From Chloroflexota bacterium (GTDB lineage Bacteria; Chloroflexota; Dehalococcoidia; Lucifugimonadales; Lucifugimonadaceae): a stretch of 33,674 bases of DNA. The translations under genes were made by a program, and so were the position numbers. Location: contig JACZRO010000012.1 in assembly GCA_022574675.1 (NCBI GenBank), positions 1 to 33,674 of the forward strand, in the 5' to 3' direction. This document shows positions 1 to 7,083 of the stretch, piece by piece. The notes beneath the pieces were generated by a model. That model searched no databases. It was not told the DNA's origin and worked only from the letters and a program-made list of their open reading frames with translations. How positions within the stretch are numbered: position 1 is the first letter of the stretch; the number at the start of each line of letters is the position of its first letter.

Positions 1-95
1 ACAACGCGAGCGCGGCGGACTGGCGTCTAAGTGAGCCGGAGATGGCGGAGCTACGCGAGATCCTGGCGCCGGTGGATCTGGGAACAACGACCTGA
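1..95 (+). CDS. C-terminal end of an aldo/keto reductase (5' end outside window)
   Basis: The reading frame is open from the window edge and stops at a TGA at 93-95, giving 30 residues that include ADWRLSEPEMAELREIL. A 'WxLs-x-eEmaeL-xxIL' segment is typical of the last helix of aldo/keto reductases, where the protein lists its allowed NADPH-enzyme partners just before a terminal helix. Nothing of the catalytic tetrad is inside the window. The gene converges on the DinB-like gene that ends at 125. The assignment rests on this short tail only and could be wrong; another complete aldo/keto reductase lies at 5977-6969. Confidence 0.5.
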   Translation, partial: NASAADWRLSEPEMAELREILAPVDLGTTT

Positions 96-124
96 CGGGG
101 CAGTGGCGGCCTGATCGGCGCGTT

Positions 125-640
125 CTAGCGCGGGTACCAGCGACGGCCTTCGATCAGCCCCCTGATGTAGCCCACCTGGCCAACGTGCTGCATGTTTCCG
201 GCGACCATGCCGACCATCTCAACCCCGAGCTTATTGCCGGAGCCCTCCAGAACGCGATCGTGATCGTCCGCAGCCGGTGACTCCAGGAACGCCAGCGACC
301 TCCGGTACACGGCGTCGTAGTAGCCGAGCACCGTGGCCGAGTCCGGCGGGCGAACGCCGTCGACCTGTTCCGAGGTATGGCCAATCCCGTAGTCGGTCGG
401 GTTCGGGGGCAACCCGAACTTCTCGTACCAGCGGCCCGTAATCCACGTCTGTTCGCCGCCGTCCATGTCTGAGACGCGCCGATCCAGGCCGCGCGTCAGG
501 TGCCAGCCGACCCACGCGATCGAATTCGCCTCCACCGCGGGGCGGTACCAGAGCTGCTCCGGTGTGAGGCCGGTAAACGCCAGCTCCATGAATACGTGGA
601 CGCGGTCGAGTGCGTCGGCAGTGAATTCGTTGATCTTCAT
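125..640 (-). CDS. DinB-family / DUF664-like four-helix protein
   Basis: The 171-residue product has the pattern of the DinB/YfiT helical-bundle fold. It has an N-terminal helix (MKINEFTADALDRVH), a WHLTRGLD helix with one candidate metal-binding His, and a C-terminal helix NMQHVGQVGYIRGL with a second. Members of this superfamily are metal-dependent thiol transferases (bacillithiol, mycothiol or glutathione S-transferases, mycothiol-dependent maleylpyruvate isomerases) or proteins of unknown role; the sequence does not say which. The ATG at 640 was preferred because MKINEF is a typical family start. An in-frame ATG at 667 would add nine Arg/Ala/Gly-rich residues, and neither has a good Shine-Dalgarno. 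It is probably monocistronic. Confidence 0.75.
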   Translation of the reverse strand: MKINEFTADALDRVHVFMELAFTGLTPEQLWYRPAVEANSIAWVGWHLTRGLDRRVSDMDGGEQTWITGRWYEKFGLPPNPTDYGIGHTSEQVDGVRPPDSATVLGYYDAVYRRSLAFLESPAADDHDRVLEGSGNKLGVEMVGMVAGNMQHVGQVGYIRGLIEGRRWYPR

Positions 641-700
641 ATGACCGGCCCGCGCGCGCGCTCCCATGCGACCCGTACCAGAATCAGATCGCGTCCCTCG

Positions 701-937
701 TCAGGCATGCAGTACGACACAGGTCATCGTCCGCGTCACGCCGGGAACGGCGTGGACCTGCTCCTGGAACCGGGCAAGGTCTGACAGCTCGTCCACTTCA
801 ACCGTGCAAATGAGATCGTGCGGGCCCGTGACGGCATCCACCGTCTGAATTACGTCGATCGCCAGCAGGGCTCGAGCCAGCGTTGCTATCTCGCTTCCGG
901 GAGCGGTATCCACCAGTTGATATGCGCGAACCGTCAT
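701..937 (-). CDS. Stand-alone Lrp/AsnC ligand-binding (RAM) domain protein
   Basis: The 78-residue protein starts MTVRAYQLVDTAPGSE and continues with VDAVTGPHDLICTVEVDELSDL and a terminal PGVTRTMTCVVL. This is the alpha/beta ACT-like RAM domain that binds amino acids or other small effectors in Lrp/AsnC regulators, but with no helix-turn-helix. Such free-standing RAM proteins form oligomeric rings and may modulate full-length Lrp regulators or act as metabolite sensors; its partner is not in this window. The ATG at 937 has GGGGAGAG a few bases upstream. A longer open frame exists upstream but is low-complexity Arg/Pro and is not needed. It is divergent from the monooxygenase gene at 1219. 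Confidence 0.8.
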   Translation of the reverse strand: MTVRAYQLVDTAPGSEIATLARALLAIDVIQTVDAVTGPHDLICTVEVDELSDLARFQEQVHAVPGVTRTMTCVVLHA

Positions 938-1206
938 TTCTCTCCCCGTCCACGCCCCGGGCCATGCCGGGGGGCTGAATGGCGACCCTGGCCTGGGCCG
1001 GATGGCCTGCGCCGGGCGTGATTTCGTCAAGGCTTCGGCGGAGAGTGTAACCGCCGCCTCCGCAGACAGGCGCCGCACGTTAGAATCGGCCGGGTTATCA
1101 GGCGGCCGGTCTTCCCTGGTTTTCTTCCTTGAGATTTCCGGTGCCCCGTACAGATCGTCCCGGCCGCCATGCGTCAACCGGCGACATGGGCCAGGGCGCA
1201 CCGATC

Positions 1207-1221
1207 GGAGGAACTGGATTG
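1207..1221 (+). promoter_or_regulatory. Strong Shine-Dalgarno deciding a TTG start
   Basis: GGAGGAA lies at 1207-1213, five bases before the TTG at 1219-1221. The open frame continues upstream to another TTG at 1129, but that extension (rich in Arg, Pro and Gly) has no family similarity and no ribosome site. The TTG at 1219 gives the expected family start (KVSARFGAG...). Confidence 0.75.
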
Positions 1222-2238
1222 AAGGTCTCAGCCCGTTTCGGCGCAGGTCCCCTGACCGACGTCCCCTCGGAAGTAGAGCGCGCTGAGCGGCTCGGCTACG
1301 ACGCCATCACCACGTCCGAGACGATGTACGAGGCGACTACGCGGTGGACACTGGCAGCGCACGTCAGCACGCGGGCGGAGATCGGCACCTCGATCATCAT
1401 CGCCTTCCCGCGTAGCCCCTTCGTGATGGCGCAGATGGCGTGGGAGTTGCAGAAGGCGACCGGCGGCCGGGTAATGGTGGGCCTGGGAACACAGGTGAAG
1501 GGCCACAACGAACGGCGCTTCAGCTCCGGCAAGTGGGAGGCCCCGGCCACCCGTATGGAAGAGTACGTCCGGATGATGCGGGCGGTGTGGGACACGTTCC
1601 AGACCGGCGCGAAACCGGAGTTCGAAGGCCGGTTTTACAACTTCACGCTCTGCCCGCCGGCGTTCAACATGGGGCCGATCGACCATCCGCCGCCAAAGGT
1701 ATTCCTCGCCGCGGTCGGGCCCGCCATGACCCGGGTCGCCGGGCGCGTCGCCGACGGGCTGTTCCTCCACAGCTTCACCACCGAGAAGTACGTCCGCGAG
1801 GTCACATTGCCCGAGCTCAAGCGCGGCGCCGAGCAGGCGGGCCGCGATCTCTCCGAGATCGAGGTTTCCGGCGGCGGGATGATGGCGCTCGGTGAGGACG
1901 AGTCCGAGATCGAGCAGAAGCTACTCGCCCTGCGCAAACCCATCTCTTTCTACGGATCCACGCGAACCTATCTCAATGTTTTCGACACCCACGGCCTCGG
2001 CGAGCTGGGGTTAACCCTGCACGAGATGTCGGTGCGGGGCGAGTGGGACCAAATGGTCGAGTCCGTGCCGCTTGACGTGGTGCGGGAATTTGCGGTCACC
2101 TCCACCTACGACGATCTGCCCGGCGTCCTGGCGAAACGGATGGATTACGCCACGCGGATCTCTCTCGATGCGCCGTCCGAGACGCCGGAACAGGAGGCCC
2201 GGCTGACCGATCTGATACGCCGGGTCCAGGAGATATAA
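1219..2238 (+). CDS. Luciferase-like monooxygenase, F420/FMN-dependent (MSMEG_2256-like)
   Basis: The 339-residue protein belongs to the bacterial luciferase superfamily, which are TIM barrels using reduced FMN or coenzyme F420. Visible landmarks are EVERAERLGYDAITTSE near the N-terminus, ATGGRVMVGLGTQVKGHNERRF (residues ~88-110) matching the GGR-x-x-x-GlG core, and FLAAVGPAMTRVAGRVADGLFLHSF (~residues 155-180), where the barrel binds cofactor phosphate. The pattern resembles the F420-oxidoreductase group named after MSMEG_2256. Substrate is unknown; relatives oxidise or cleave organic carbon and sulphur compounds. It stands alone in its orientation, divergent from the RAM-domain gene. A second, only distantly related member lies at 7084-8004. 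Confidence 0.88.
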   Translation: MKVSARFGAGPLTDVPSEVERAERLGYDAITTSETMYEATTRWTLAAHVSTRAEIGTSIIIAFPRSPFVMAQMAWELQKATGGRVMVGLGTQVKGHNERRFSSGKWEAPATRMEEYVRMMRAVWDTFQTGAKPEFEGRFYNFTLCPPAFNMGPIDHPPPKVFLAAVGPAMTRVAGRVADGLFLHSFTTEKYVREVTLPELKRGAEQAGRDLSEIEVSGGGMMALGEDESEIEQKLLALRKPISFYGSTRTYLNVFDTHGLGELGLTLHEMSVRGEWDQMVESVPLDVVREFAVTSTYDDLPGVLAKRMDYATRISLDAPSETPEQEARLTDLIRRVQEI

Positions 2239-2251
2239 CAGAGAGGGAAAA

Positions 2252-2276
2252 CCGGCCCCTGCGGTTTGCGGGCCGG
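2252..2276 (+). terminator. Stem-loop after the monooxygenase gene (weak terminator)
   Basis: CCGGCCC at 2252-2258 is the exact reverse complement of GGGCCGG at 2270-2276, with an 11-base loop, 13 bases after the stop codon. No T-tract follows, so termination is plausible but unproven. Confidence 0.4.
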
Positions 2277-2310
2277 GGCCTGAACGGGATAACAATACGG
2301 AGTAGCAGCG

Positions 2311-2430
2311 ATGAAGAAGATCACCCTGCTGTCCGCAGTCGTTGCATTTGCAACGGTGCTGGCGCTCCTGAAAATGCGGCGGCGGCCGAAGGCGGAGACG
2401 GACGCACAAACAGCCCGTCGGGGGCGCTAG
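2311..2430 (+). CDS. Small single-span membrane peptide (39 aa)
   Basis: A short frame reads MKKITLLSAVVAFATVLALL, then a basic tail (KMRRRPKAETDAQ...) to a TAG at 2428-2430. The product is 39 residues: two lysines, one hydrophobic segment of about 16-18 residues, then Arg/Lys, so it would be a single-pass inner-membrane peptide or an uncleaved signal anchor. GGAG at 2300-2303 is about seven bases before the ATG. It follows the monooxygenase gene by 72 bases, past a stem-loop. Similar tiny membrane peptides are common in high-GC bacteria; I do not recognise a named family and assign no function. Confidence 0.5.
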   Translation: MKKITLLSAVVAFATVLALLKMRRRPKAETDAQTARRGR

Positions 2431-2755
2431 TTGTCTGGCTCAGAAACCGCGGACGGCTGTGCTTCTGCGCTGAAACCTTTCCCTCGCCCTTCGACGGTCC
2501 GGTGCAGGCTCCTGGCCCGCGCTCGAGGGGCAACCGGTTGGGAGACGTGAGTTCAGGGATAGGCGCTGAGACCCGGCACAGCGCTGCGAGGCAGGGTGAG
2601 TCGCGTCTCCCCCGCCCGGTCACGTTAAGGGCTCCGGGCCTTGATGTCGTGGGATCTGCGCCGGGCAAGGACGGCGTCGCGGGCAGTATCCGATGCGCCG
2701 CGTTGGCCGGCGCGTCCCCGCTCTCATTTCAGGGATTTCGGAGGTTTCAGGGGAC
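2431..2755. other. Intergenic, no gene seen
   Basis: About 325 bases lie between the small peptide gene and the 3' end of the histidine kinase gene. Open frames on both strands here are Arg/Pro/Gly-rich and show no family pattern. I found no RNA gene, clear terminator or strong repeat. Confidence 0.5.
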
Positions 2756-4234
2756 TCAGGCGGCTTCCCGCTGCGTTTCCTCAAGTCGAGACCGGTGATC
2801 TTGTAACGCCAGCAATCGCGCCGCCTCGCGCATCATGTGCTCGTCCGACGGTCCGTCGATCACCCCGGGCAGGACGGCCCGGAACGTGGATCCGTGGCCG
2901 GGCTGGCTTTCGACCGAGATATCGCCTCCATGAAGGGACACGATCGACGCCGAGATGTACAGGCCCACGCCCGTGCCCGGTACCGCGCGGGTCTGCTCAT
3001 TGTCAACGCGATAAAAGGCATCGAATATATGTCCCTGCTCGTCCTCCGGGATTCCGACTCCACAGTCGGAGATGGTCAACTGTAACCAGTCCCCGACTAT
3101 GTCGATCTTCATGCTGATCGGCGAGTGGTCCGGCGAGAATTTGGACGCGTTGGTCACAAGATTGGTGATCAACTGCTCGACGCGGTCGCGGTCGCCCGTC
3201 AACCAGAAGCCCTCGGAGCCGTCTTCCACCACCAGTTTCTGATCGCGTGTGCGGAGGATCGGATCGAACATCGCCGACACGTCCCATATCAAGTCAGCCA
3301 CACGGAAATCGTCCAGTTCCAGTACCAGCGTGCCGGCATCTATCCGCGTCAGATCCAGCAGATCGTTGATCAGCAAGTTGAGGCGGTGAACGTTTCGGTG
3401 TACGACCTCAAGTTGTTTCAACTCGCGCTCGTCCAGGTTGCCTGCGCGATTTCGCCTGAGAATGTCGGTGAACGCCGAGATGCTTGTGAGAGGTGTCTTC
3501 AGTTCATGGGAAACGGTCGCCAGGAAGCGTGTCTTCGCTCTGTTGGCCACCTTCAGATCGTCGAAAGCGCGTTGCAGCTCCGTGTGCGTGGCCGAGATCA
3601 ATCTGTTGGCGCCTTCAAGTTCCCGCTTCTGCTCTGTAAGCGAATCGAACGCCCGCTGCAACTCCTGCTGCGCTGACTCCTGCCAGCCGTGCGACTCTCC
3701 CGCTTCGATCAACCGCTCGGACATGTCCCGGGTGATCCTGCGCTCACGGACCAACAGTTCTCGGGCGCTGCGCATCTCGACCTCGATGACGGCGGCCGCC
3801 ATCGCGTTCGCAGCGACGTCCACATTCCGGAGCTCGATTAGGGTGAAGGTGGACGATGGAACGCGGGCCAACAGCAGGAAGGCCGTCGCCGGCCGGCTTC
3901 CACCGATCGGAGCGATCGCCCAACCGGCCTTTGCGCGTTTTATCACCGCGACCGGCGCGGAATCGCCGGCCCCGGATTCCACCGCGAACGATGCCAGCTC
4001 GGCGGCGGTCCAATTCGGTCCCGAGCCCGGGAATTCAGCGGTCGTGCGGTAGGCGATACGCGCCGCCGCGCCATCCCAGCCGTTAATCAGTACGGCCAAC
4101 GAGCGAAACACAACGCGCTCGCGCAGGTCGTTAGCGACTCGTGCATAACCCGCCAACTGCTGGTCGCACCCCTCTCGTGCCGGGACTATCTCTCTCGACA
4201 CAATGTGTGTCCCATCGCGTCCCACTATCTCCAT
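2756..4234 (-). CDS. Soluble sensor histidine kinase with GAF-like N-terminus
   Basis: The 492-residue protein has no membrane segment. Residues ~1-155 look like a GAF-type sensor domain, ~155-235 form a long charged coiled coil, and the kinase core follows. The H-box is FLATVSHELKTPL with phospho-acceptor His243. The N-box is QLITNLVTNASKF (Asn358/Asn362), the G1 box DCGVGIP (from Asp390), then an F-box (IFDAFYR) and the G2 box GTGVGLYIS (from Gly420). This is the HisKA/HATPase_c pair of a group I kinase that autophosphorylates and passes phosphate to a response regulator. No receiver protein is adjacent, so it is an orphan kinase sensing a cytoplasmic signal. It has a ~30-residue charged tail. 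The ATG at 4234 has a weak ribosome site, so the exact start is uncertain. Confidence 0.93.
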   Translation of the reverse strand: MEIVGRDGTHIVSREIVPAREGCDQQLAGYARVANDLRERVVFRSLAVLINGWDGAAARIAYRTTAEFPGSGPNWTAAELASFAVESGAGDSAPVAVIKRAKAGWAIAPIGGSRPATAFLLLARVPSSTFTLIELRNVDVAANAMAAAVIEVEMRSARELLVRERRITRDMSERLIEAGESHGWQESAQQELQRAFDSLTEQKRELEGANRLISATHTELQRAFDDLKVANRAKTRFLATVSHELKTPLTSISAFTDILRRNRAGNLDERELKQLEVVHRNVHRLNLLINDLLDLTRIDAGTLVLELDDFRVADLIWDVSAMFDPILRTRDQKLVVEDGSEGFWLTGDRDRVEQLITNLVTNASKFSPDHSPISMKIDIVGDWLQLTISDCGVGIPEDEQGHIFDAFYRVDNEQTRAVPGTGVGLYISASIVSLHGGDISVESQPGHGSTFRAVLPGVIDGPSDEHMMREAARLLALQDHRSRLEETQREAA

Positions 4235-4402
4235 TTCGCAGACGCAGATGATGGTGGCATGAAGCGATCGGTACCGAATGACAGTCCTCCCTACATCGCA
4301 GTGTCGGGAAAGCAGAGGTCTGTCCGATTATTTCCGCGTGTTATCCACAGCCCGCCACGTGCGGCCGCGCCTGCCCTGGATCGGCGGACATCAGCGTCGT
4401 AA

Positions 4403-5205
4403 TCAGGACGGGTACACGTCCCGCAGGAACCCTGACAGCAGAGCGTTGAAGACGCCGGGCCTTTCGAAGTAGACCGAATGCCCCGCCGTTGGCACGCGTT
4501 CCAGCCGCGCTCCGGGGGTGGCTTCGGCGGCCGCCTCGATGATGGGCGACGGGAGCACCACGTCCTCTTCGCCGGTGACGTAAACGGTTGGAGTTGTGTA
4601 TCCGGCCAGGTCCCCCGCTCCGATATCGAGCCGATGGCGAATCGATCGAGGCGGCCCGTCCAAGATCATCGCGGTCCCTGTATCGCCGAGTACAGGTAGT
4701 GGAGCGCCGGTTGTTCCCTGAGACAACGCTCGCCGACCGCCGGGTTATAGCTACCCGGACGTCGCTCGTCCCAGGCCCGCCGAAGGCCCTCAAGCCGATC
4801 ACCGTTGGCCTCCCGCGCCCGGTCGATATCCGGCGTCCGCAGGTTTCCCGGGGTCGATGCCATGAACAGCGCGCCAACACGCTCCGGCTGATGGACCGCA
4901 AGCGGGAGACAGGTCCACCCCCCCATCGACTGCGCCACCAGCGCGACGCTATCTATCTCAAGCCGGTCCAGTAGCTCGGACAACACGGTCGAGAAATCCA
5001 CCGCTTCCGCGGCGTTTCCGGTCCACGTAGAGTTCCCGAACCCCGGGTGGCTGAAGGTGATGCAGGTGTACCTGTCCTGGAACGCCGGTACTTGTTGCCA
5101 CCACGAGAGCCGGTTCCCGCCCGCGCCGTGCGCAAATAAGAGCGCCGGTCCGCGCCCTTCACTCTGATACTCCAGGGTCGCACTTGTGAGCTTGATCTCC
5201 GGCAT
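4403..5205 (-). pseudogene. Alpha/beta hydrolase split by a frameshift
   Basis: Two overlapping minus frames together make one alpha/beta hydrolase of about 265 residues. The first (5205 to a TGA at 4666-4668) carries the oxyanion region LLFAHGAGGNRLSWW and the nucleophile elbow ALVAQSMGGWT. The second, open from about 4726 to the TGA at 4403-4405, carries the acid turn YVTGEEDVVLP and the catalytic-His segment VPTAGHSVYFERPG. All three catalytic elements are present but in different frames. The shift equals one missing base (or two extra) between about 4666 and 4726. It may be a recent pseudogene or a sequencing or assembly error. There is no slippery heptamer at the junction. Family members are esterases, C-C hydrolases or haloperoxidase-like enzymes; substrate unknown. 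ATG at 5205. Confidence 0.8.
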
Positions 5206-5319
5206 CGGTCTCCCGGCCTCCTGGTGTCATCGGTGGAGGGTTCCTGGTCGCCCCGGTCACGGCCATCCGGGCGCCTCGGTACGGCCTTCAGAACACCCGG
5301 CGACGCCGTCGGAGCCCCG

Positions 5320-5388
5320 TTACGATGGGATCAATCGTATGAATCCCCCAGCGTGTATCCCCGCCTCTTACGATTGGGATAAACGTAA
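5320..5388. repeat. Two related operator-like dyads
   Basis: TACGAT (5321-5326) and ATCGTA (5334-5339) form a perfect 6-7-6 inverted repeat. Forty-eight bases on, TTACG (5368-5372) and CGTAA (5384-5388) enclose a similar core. The two sites also align as direct repeats sharing TTACGAT, GGGAT and AA before the right arm. A pair of spaced, similar dyads is the usual form of a dimeric repressor operator; no cognate regulator is adjacent. Confidence 0.4.
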
Positions 5389-5430
5389 ATCGAAGGCCGG
5401 AGTCTCAGTCCGAGGCTTGAGAACCCCGCT

Positions 5431-5488
5431 CCAAACGTAAAAACCGGGGGCTAAAGCCCCCGAAAGGGCCGCATTTCGCCACGTTTGG
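5431..5488. repeat. Nested inverted repeat with strong inner hairpin
   Basis: The outer arms CCAAACGT (5431-5438) and ACGTTTGG (5481-5488) are perfect complements. Inside them CGGGGGC (5445-5451) and GCCCCCG (5456-5462) form a seven-pair stem with a TAAA loop. No T-tract follows the stem. It could be a transcribed structure or a small palindromic repeat element. Confidence 0.55.
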
Positions 5489-5612
5489 GACCCCTTCCAG
5501 CGGCCTCCCTTTCCCCAAAGCTATTCCAGCTTCGGGAATCTGGTGTTACCGTAAAGCTAGGTTAGCTTCGGTGGACGGCCGCTGAAGATATAGTGCCATT
5601 TGGAGGACGCAC

Positions 5613-5756
5613 ATGGACGCATACTGCATGAAGTGTCGAACGATGCGCGAAATGAACGAAGCGGAGCAGGTGACCATGAAGAACGGTCGCCCGGCGACAA
5701 AAGGCAAGTGCGGCACCTGCAGCACGACGCTTTTCAAGATCGGAAAAGCCACCTAA
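5613..5756 (+). CDS. DUF5679 zinc-ribbon mini-protein (47 aa)
   Basis: The 47-residue product starts MDAYCMKCRTMREM, continues VTMKNGRPATKGKCGTC and ends LFKIGKAT. Two Cys pairs (Cys5/Cys8 and Cys33/Cys36) form a rubredoxin-like zinc ribbon, and the REM...V-x-MKNGRPA...G-x-C-x-x-C pattern is that of DUF5679. The family is widespread in Actinobacteria and Chloroflexi and its role is unknown; it may bind zinc and contact nucleic acid or protein. GGAGG at 5602-5606 is six bases before the ATG. It has its own upstream region and a terminator-like stem-loop 23 bases after the stop, so it is probably a monocistronic, well-expressed gene. Confidence 0.85.
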   Translation: MDAYCMKCRTMREMNEAEQVTMKNGRPATKGKCGTCSTTLFKIGKAT

Positions 5757-5778
5757 CGGCTCCCGTATCTGATTCGTA

Positions 5779-5819
5779 AAAGGGGGCGGTCGGCGCACGA
5801 AGCGCAAGCCGCCCCCTTT
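5779..5819 (+). terminator. Terminator-like stem-loop after the zinc-ribbon gene
   Basis: AAAGGGGGCGG (5779-5789) pairs exactly with CCGCCCCCTTT (5809-5819). The loop contains a second small stem (GCGC...GCGC). The A-rich 5' and T-rich 3' flanks allow it to act for both the plus gene here and the aldo/keto reductase gene reading in from the right. Confidence 0.7.
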
Positions 5820-5840
5820 GTGCGCCCGGACTTTTTCCTT

Positions 5841-5872
5841 GGACCCCGGACGATGGGGACCCCGGACGATGG
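5841..5872. repeat. Perfect 16-bp tandem duplication
   Basis: GGACCCCGGACGATGG occurs twice in immediate succession (5841-5856 and 5857-5872) in the intergenic space between two converging genes. It looks like a recent slippage product. Confidence 0.85.
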
Positions 5873-5976
5873 CGACAACGGGGGACCGAGGGATGGGACC
5901 TGAAACCACAGCGCGCCCGGGCCCGCAGGAAGAGCCGCCACCCTCCAATGATTTAGAGGCTCATCGGATAAGCGGG

Positions 5977-6969
5977 TCAGCCGAGCCGGCCGAAGTCGGT
6001 CTCCACCAGGGCGTGGATGGCGTCTAGCACTTCCGGGGGCAGCGGGCCCATCTCCTGGGCGCCCAGCGCCTGCTCCAGGTGGTCGAGTTCCGCCATGCCG
6101 ACCAGGACGCCGGACACGTTCGGGTTGGAGAGCGCGTAGCGCACCGCTAGCTGCGCCCGCGTGCCCTGGCTGTCACCGAGCGCCTCCACGATCATCCTCG
6201 TGCGAGCCTCGTCGGCCGCAACGTCCCCACCGGGCGCAACCGGGGACTCCCGGCCGTGCCGCACGTCGGTGGCGATCACCCCGGCCGCGAGAACTCGAAT
6301 GTTCATGACGGCGACACCGTGTTCGGCGCATTTGTCGATTATGTTGCCGAAGTCGTACGCCGACCACTCCGACGGCACGGCGCGCCCGGCGCTCGGGTTT
6401 AGCAGGTTGTAGTACACCTGCGCAGAGTTGAACCGCTCGCTCTCGATGACCCTGTGGAGCGCTGAACTCTCGCCGGTCGCCGTGAATCCCATAAATCGCG
6501 TCAGGCCCTGGTCGACGAGCCGTTGCAGCCCATCGGCCACCCCGTCCCTGCCAAGAAGGTCATCCGCGGCCACGGAACCCGGGAACCAGCCGCGCTCCTC
6601 GGAAACGCGGTTGTGGAGCTGGAACACGTCCACGCTGTCCCGCTGAAGACGCTCCAGGCTTTCGTGCATCGAGCGCTCGATCTGGCCGGGGATGTCCCCT
6701 TCTCCGGGGTCGATGCTGAACTTTGTAGAAAGGTAGGGCCGCTCGTCCTCCGGGATCTCTTTCAACAACCAACCGAGCGCCTTTTCCGAGCGTCCCCGGC
6801 CGTAAGAGGCGGCGGTATCTATCCAGTTGATGCCGCGATCGAGCGCGGTCCGGATGGCGGTCCGGCGCGTTTCGTCGTCGGCGTCTATCAGGATGCCCCC
6901 GACGGCGCCGGCGCCGAACACGATCTCGGATATCTCAAGGCCGGTGTTGCCGTACGGTCGGTACTTCAT
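5977..6969 (-). CDS. Aldo/keto reductase
   Basis: The 330-residue protein starts MKYRPYGNTGLEISEI, the classic aldo/keto-reductase opening. The tetrad is visible: Asp and Tyr in WIDTAASYGRGRSE, Lys in YLSTKFSI and His in VDVFQLHN. These enzymes fold as a TIM barrel and reduce aldehydes and ketones with NADPH. Arrangement and length fit the oxidoreductase/dehydrogenase branch (AKR11-13-like, including L-galactose dehydrogenase relatives). A GTG at 7008 would add 13 residues but has no ribosome site, whereas GGAG precedes the ATG at 6969, so the latter is preferred. The gene is 114 bases downstream of the second monooxygenase gene in the same direction and could be co-transcribed. Confidence 0.9.
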   Translation of the reverse strand: MKYRPYGNTGLEISEIVFGAGAVGGILIDADDETRRTAIRTALDRGINWIDTAASYGRGRSEKALGWLLKEIPEDERPYLSTKFSIDPGEGDIPGQIERSMHESLERLQRDSVDVFQLHNRVSEERGWFPGSVAADDLLGRDGVADGLQRLVDQGLTRFMGFTATGESSALHRVIESERFNSAQVYYNLLNPSAGRAVPSEWSAYDFGNIIDKCAEHGVAVMNIRVLAAGVIATDVRHGRESPVAPGGDVAADEARTRMIVEALGDSQGTRAQLAVRYALSNPNVSGVLVGMAELDHLEQALGAQEMGPLPPEVLDAIHALVETDFGRLG

Positions 6970-7083
6970 GTTCACGCTCCGTGTCTGGTACGTCTGGTCA
7001 TCGCTCACAAAGTGGCGATCTGATCTGGTCGGCCCGGAAAAGGCGCCACGCTATCTCTCCGGAATCGGCTCCCGTAGCCGGGC

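Larger units (their letters stand above)
5206..5612. other. Palindrome-rich intergenic region upstream of the zinc-ribbon gene
   Basis: About 400 bases without a gene. Besides the two dyads and the nested hairpin listed separately, it holds two short palindromes just before the small gene: AAGCTATTCCAGCTT (5518-5532) and AAGCTAGGTTAGCTT (about 5555-5569). The density of dyads suggests protein-binding sites or structured leader RNA. Confidence 0.5.

Noticed and set aside
4341..4349. TTATCCACA, a perfect DnaA box
   Set aside because: Single occurrence with no AT-rich unwinding region, no dnaA/dnaN and no cluster of boxes; it may be chance.
4666..4726. Programmed frameshift in the alpha/beta hydrolase
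   Set aside because: No slippery X-XXY-YYZ heptamer or downstream structure at the junction, and the family is not known to use recoding.
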